Positions 50,992 through 52,984 of a stretch of 52,984 bases of DNA are shown here, piece after piece. The stretch's first letter is position 1; every line of letters starts with the position of its first letter. The position numbers and the translations under genes are program-made. The notes beneath the pieces are model-generated. The model worked only from the letters and a program-made list of their open reading frames with translations. It was not told the DNA's origin and did no database searches. The DNA comes from a bacterium (lineage in GTDB: Bacteria; Cyanobacteriota; Vampirovibrionia; Gastranaerophilales; Gastranaerophilaceae), in contig JAKSUR010000003.1 in assembly GCA_024408765.1 (NCBI GenBank), positions 1 through 52,984 of the forward strand, given 5' to 3'.

Positions 50992-52905
50992 TTATGCAAC
51001 ACAAAGTGTTTTATTTTGGTTTGGTAATTTGCCTAGCGGAGTTTTGCTTAAATCCGGCATTTTCTTTGATAGTTTGTCTAAATTTACCATTCCAGAAAAT
51101 ATTTTTTTAGATTCAGAGAGAACATGCGGTTCTGTATACGCTGTCGCCTTTTCAATCTGTGCAATGGTTTCAGGGAAATACCTTTCTAAATATTCTGTTC
51201 TAATTGAGAATAAAGACAGATTATTATATGTATTTAGTGTAGCTCCGCCTTCTGCAATTGTTTCTTCTATTGAGGTAATCGGAGTTAGTTGATTTGTGAA
51301 ATAGTTAACATGATTTCGTTGAGCTTCCGGGAAATGTTCTAAAAATAACTTCAATTCTTTTTTATATGTATCTTGAATTTTTACTGCAATATGTTTTGGC
51401 AAATTTATACTGAATTTATCAATGTTTCTTATATTTCCAGCTTCACTAATTAAGTGATATAGTTCATGATTTGTTACAAATTGATTACCGCCTGTTGCAA
51501 TTATTCCCATATCTTGACCTGCATAACAAGCATAAGAACCTGATAAATCGTCTAAAACTTTGAAATTTTTAACTTTATCATTTATATGTAACAAATTTTC
51601 TCCTGACATTTGTTTCAAAACAGTCATTATTTCCTGCTTTTGTTCATGTGTACAATCTTTAAGAATCTCTGTGAGATTAATATCAGTAATTTTACCATTT
51701 TGAGAATTAAGTACAGAAATTTTATCAGTAGAGTAAGTTATTCTGTAAGTATTGCCATTAACTTTAGATATAGCCTCAGTAGGGGTGACAAAAGTGTGTG
51801 TTAATTGCCTGTTCATCAAAACATTTCCATCTGCATCTTTAACAACGTATGTGAGAGACATGTTACCATTCGGTTGAATGGTTATAACTTTATTTGTTGC
51901 AGTTCCATTTAAAGACTCCATATTTTTAGTAATCGTTTTAATACCTGTTTTTGGGTCAATTTTAGCGTCTCCCAGAACTTTTACAGCTCCGTTAGGTGCT
52001 TTTTGTACAATTCTATATACACCTTCAACCTCTGATGGCACCATTGTTTCTACAAGTTGCTCACCATTTTTACCCATAAATGACATTTCTTCACTAACTA
52101 CTTGAGATTTATGCAATACGGCTTGTGTTGGAAGATTCCTTGATTCAGTCCAATTAGCTTGTAATGTTACATCAGATTGTAAATTGCCTTTTTTTGATAT
52201 TCTTTTTAAAGTAACAATGGCATTTTCATCATCTAAGAGAGCTTGTAATTCTTCTCTGCGTGCAATATTTTGTGTGCCGATTCTTGAAACAGACCTTTGA
52301 CCATTTTTAATACTTTCAATAAACAATTGTTCTTCACTAATGATATTAAAATCTTTATCAAAAGTTTTTAAATATGCTTTACCGTTATGGTCAGTAATTC
52401 CTAACGAAAAACTGTGCGGATTATAATCATTATGAAGGACGTGTGCACTTTTAAAATTCTTACCATATGCTTTTTTTGCTTTGTTAATTTCCTGAATAAG
52501 TTTATCAATATTCAAATCTTTAATTGCAGTTGCTTCCATGATACTTTCACCATACAGACCACCGTCAAATATAAGTTTGTTGATTTGTTGTTCATTACAC
52601 CCATGTTTTGCAAGAGCTACAATTTGTTTATCGTTGAAAACCTGATATCCTCTATTTTCAATTTGCAAATATTTTTTTACAAAATCTAATTGCGGTTGTT
52701 CCATTTCAGATAATACTTTTAATGTATCAGATTTTACCGCTTGGAAACATTGAAAATGCGGGTCTTTCATACGTATAAAATCCTGTAGTTTTGCTAACTT
52801 TTCATCAGGTAACTCTGATAAGAATTTTACAGTTTCAGTATCATATCTTGCAATACTTCCAATATCTTTTACTTTTAGCCCCTTTCTTGAACACAACTGT
52901 TCCAA
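50992..52905 (-). CDS. Large protein with C-terminal HExxH zincin motif, 5' end uncertain
   Basis: A 637-residue protein. Residues 1 to about 150 are helical and charged. About 150-420 form beta-rich repeats of the toxin or surface-protein type (YRIVQKAPNGAVKVLGDAK, GTATNKVITIQPNGNMSLTY). Near residue 480, NHELYHLISEAGN gives HELYH, the zinc-binding HExxH motif, and ETIAEGGA about 70 residues later supplies a candidate third ligand, Glu (E552). A metallopeptidase domain is thus likely. No signal peptide is seen. The only start available is TTG 52905, with GGAG four bases away. The frame stays open upstream into the terminal repeat, so the gene may be 5'-truncated. The family was not recognised. 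Confidence 0.65.
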   Translation of the reverse strand: MEQLCSRKGLKVKDIGSIARYDTETVKFLSELPDEKLAKLQDFIRMKDPHFQCFQAVKSDTLKVLSEMEQPQLDFVKKYLQIENRGYQVFNDKQIVALAKHGCNEQQINKLIFDGGLYGESIMEATAIKDLNIDKLIQEINKAKKAYGKNFKSAHVLHNDYNPHSFSLGITDHNGKAYLKTFDKDFNIISEEQLFIESIKNGQRSVSRIGTQNIARREELQALLDDENAIVTLKRISKKGNLQSDVTLQANWTESRNLPTQAVLHKSQVVSEEMSFMGKNGEQLVETMVPSEVEGVYRIVQKAPNGAVKVLGDAKIDPKTGIKTITKNMESLNGTATNKVITIQPNGNMSLTYVVKDADGNVLMNRQLTHTFVTPTEAISKVNGNTYRITYSTDKISVLNSQNGKITDINLTEILKDCTHEQKQEIMTVLKQMSGENLLHINDKVKNFKVLDDLSGSYACYAGQDMGIIATGGNQFVTNHELYHLISEAGNIRNIDKFSINLPKHIAVKIQDTYKKELKLFLEHFPEAQRNHVNYFTNQLTPITSIEETIAEGGATLNTYNNLSLFSIRTEYLERYFPETIAQIEKATAYTEPHVLSESKKIFSGMVNLDKLSKKMPDLSKTPLGKLPNQNKTLCVA

Positions 52906-52929
52906 TAAGCTCCATTTTTGTTCATCAAC

Positions 52930-52981
52930 CCTCGTACTATAGAAATAGAAAAATTAGTAGATAAAAATTGAACCCAACCAA
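52930..52981. repeat. Right arm of the 52-bp inverted repeat bounding the window
   Basis: This is the exact reverse complement of bases 1-52, lying 24 bases upstream of the start codon of the zincin-motif gene. Only three more bases follow before the sequence ends. The reading frame of that gene stays open into the repeat. Confidence 0.9.
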
Positions 52982-52984
52982 AGT

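Overview
The window looks like a chromosomal piece of an uncultured, AT-rich, diderm-type gut bacterium. The best guess, held at moderate confidence, is a Gastranaerophilales/Melainabacteria (Vampirovibrionia) relative. The guess rests on the mix of AT-rich housekeeping genes, TPR proteins, prepilin-like proteins, and small proteins with a Pro-Ser-Phe-Gly motif near the N-terminus. No 16S gene is present to settle it. The window is bounded by a perfect 52-bp inverted repeat (1-52 and 52930-52981), which may mean it is a whole contig ending in copies of a dispersed repeat.

Layout. 1-5050: TAGGGT-type hairpins, a small lineage-style protein, a DapL-like aminotransferase, ribD and a Gln-rich TPR protein. 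5.2-12.1 kb: a co-directional run of exported TPR protein, dusB, a prepilin-like protein, an HTH/coiled-coil protein, recA and a stand-alone GlmS-type sugar-phosphate isomerase half, ending in a small convergent gene. 12.2-16.4 kb: a YdjC-type deacetylase, an exported phospholipase D-like protein and ychF. 16.6-18.0 kb: rplJ-rplL behind a consensus promoter and a leader with an L10-type fold and a duplicated attenuator.

18.0-27.9 kb is the main accessory locus, a probable surface-glycan operon. It holds two DegT-type aminotransferases, two ATP-grasp ligases, a CitE/HpcH-like lyase, a GNAT and two left-handed beta-helix acetyltransferases, a double DUF1796 protein and a GT2 glycosyltransferase, closed by a terminator. 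The parts suggest synthesis and N-acylation of an amino sugar. Two neighbouring genes carry lesions: a nonsense codon just after a well-placed start, and a frameshift in a G6 run. The second may be phase-variable.

28.0-36.4 kb: a small ORF with its own promoter and terminator, tRNA-Ser(GCU), a receiver-PAS-kinase with a NarL-type regulator and a coupled unknown protein, then a divergent prepilin / PC4-like / kinase / receiver-GGDEF-like-receiver operon, and thrB. 36.6-43.5 kb: mazG, a small exported parvulin, a DUF486 membrane protein, a CstA-family transporter, a Fic protein and a PreA-like iron-sulfur dehydrogenase.

42.1-53 kb mixes core genes (a GH13-like hydrolase, nadD, map, a DUF1016 nuclease) with genomic debris: two related remnants of an IS110-type transposase, a serine-recombinase tail beside tRNA-Val(UAC), a start-less gene, and a 637-residue protein with an HExxH zincin motif whose 5' end abuts the terminal repeat. 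No CRISPR array, rRNA or intact insertion sequence was seen.
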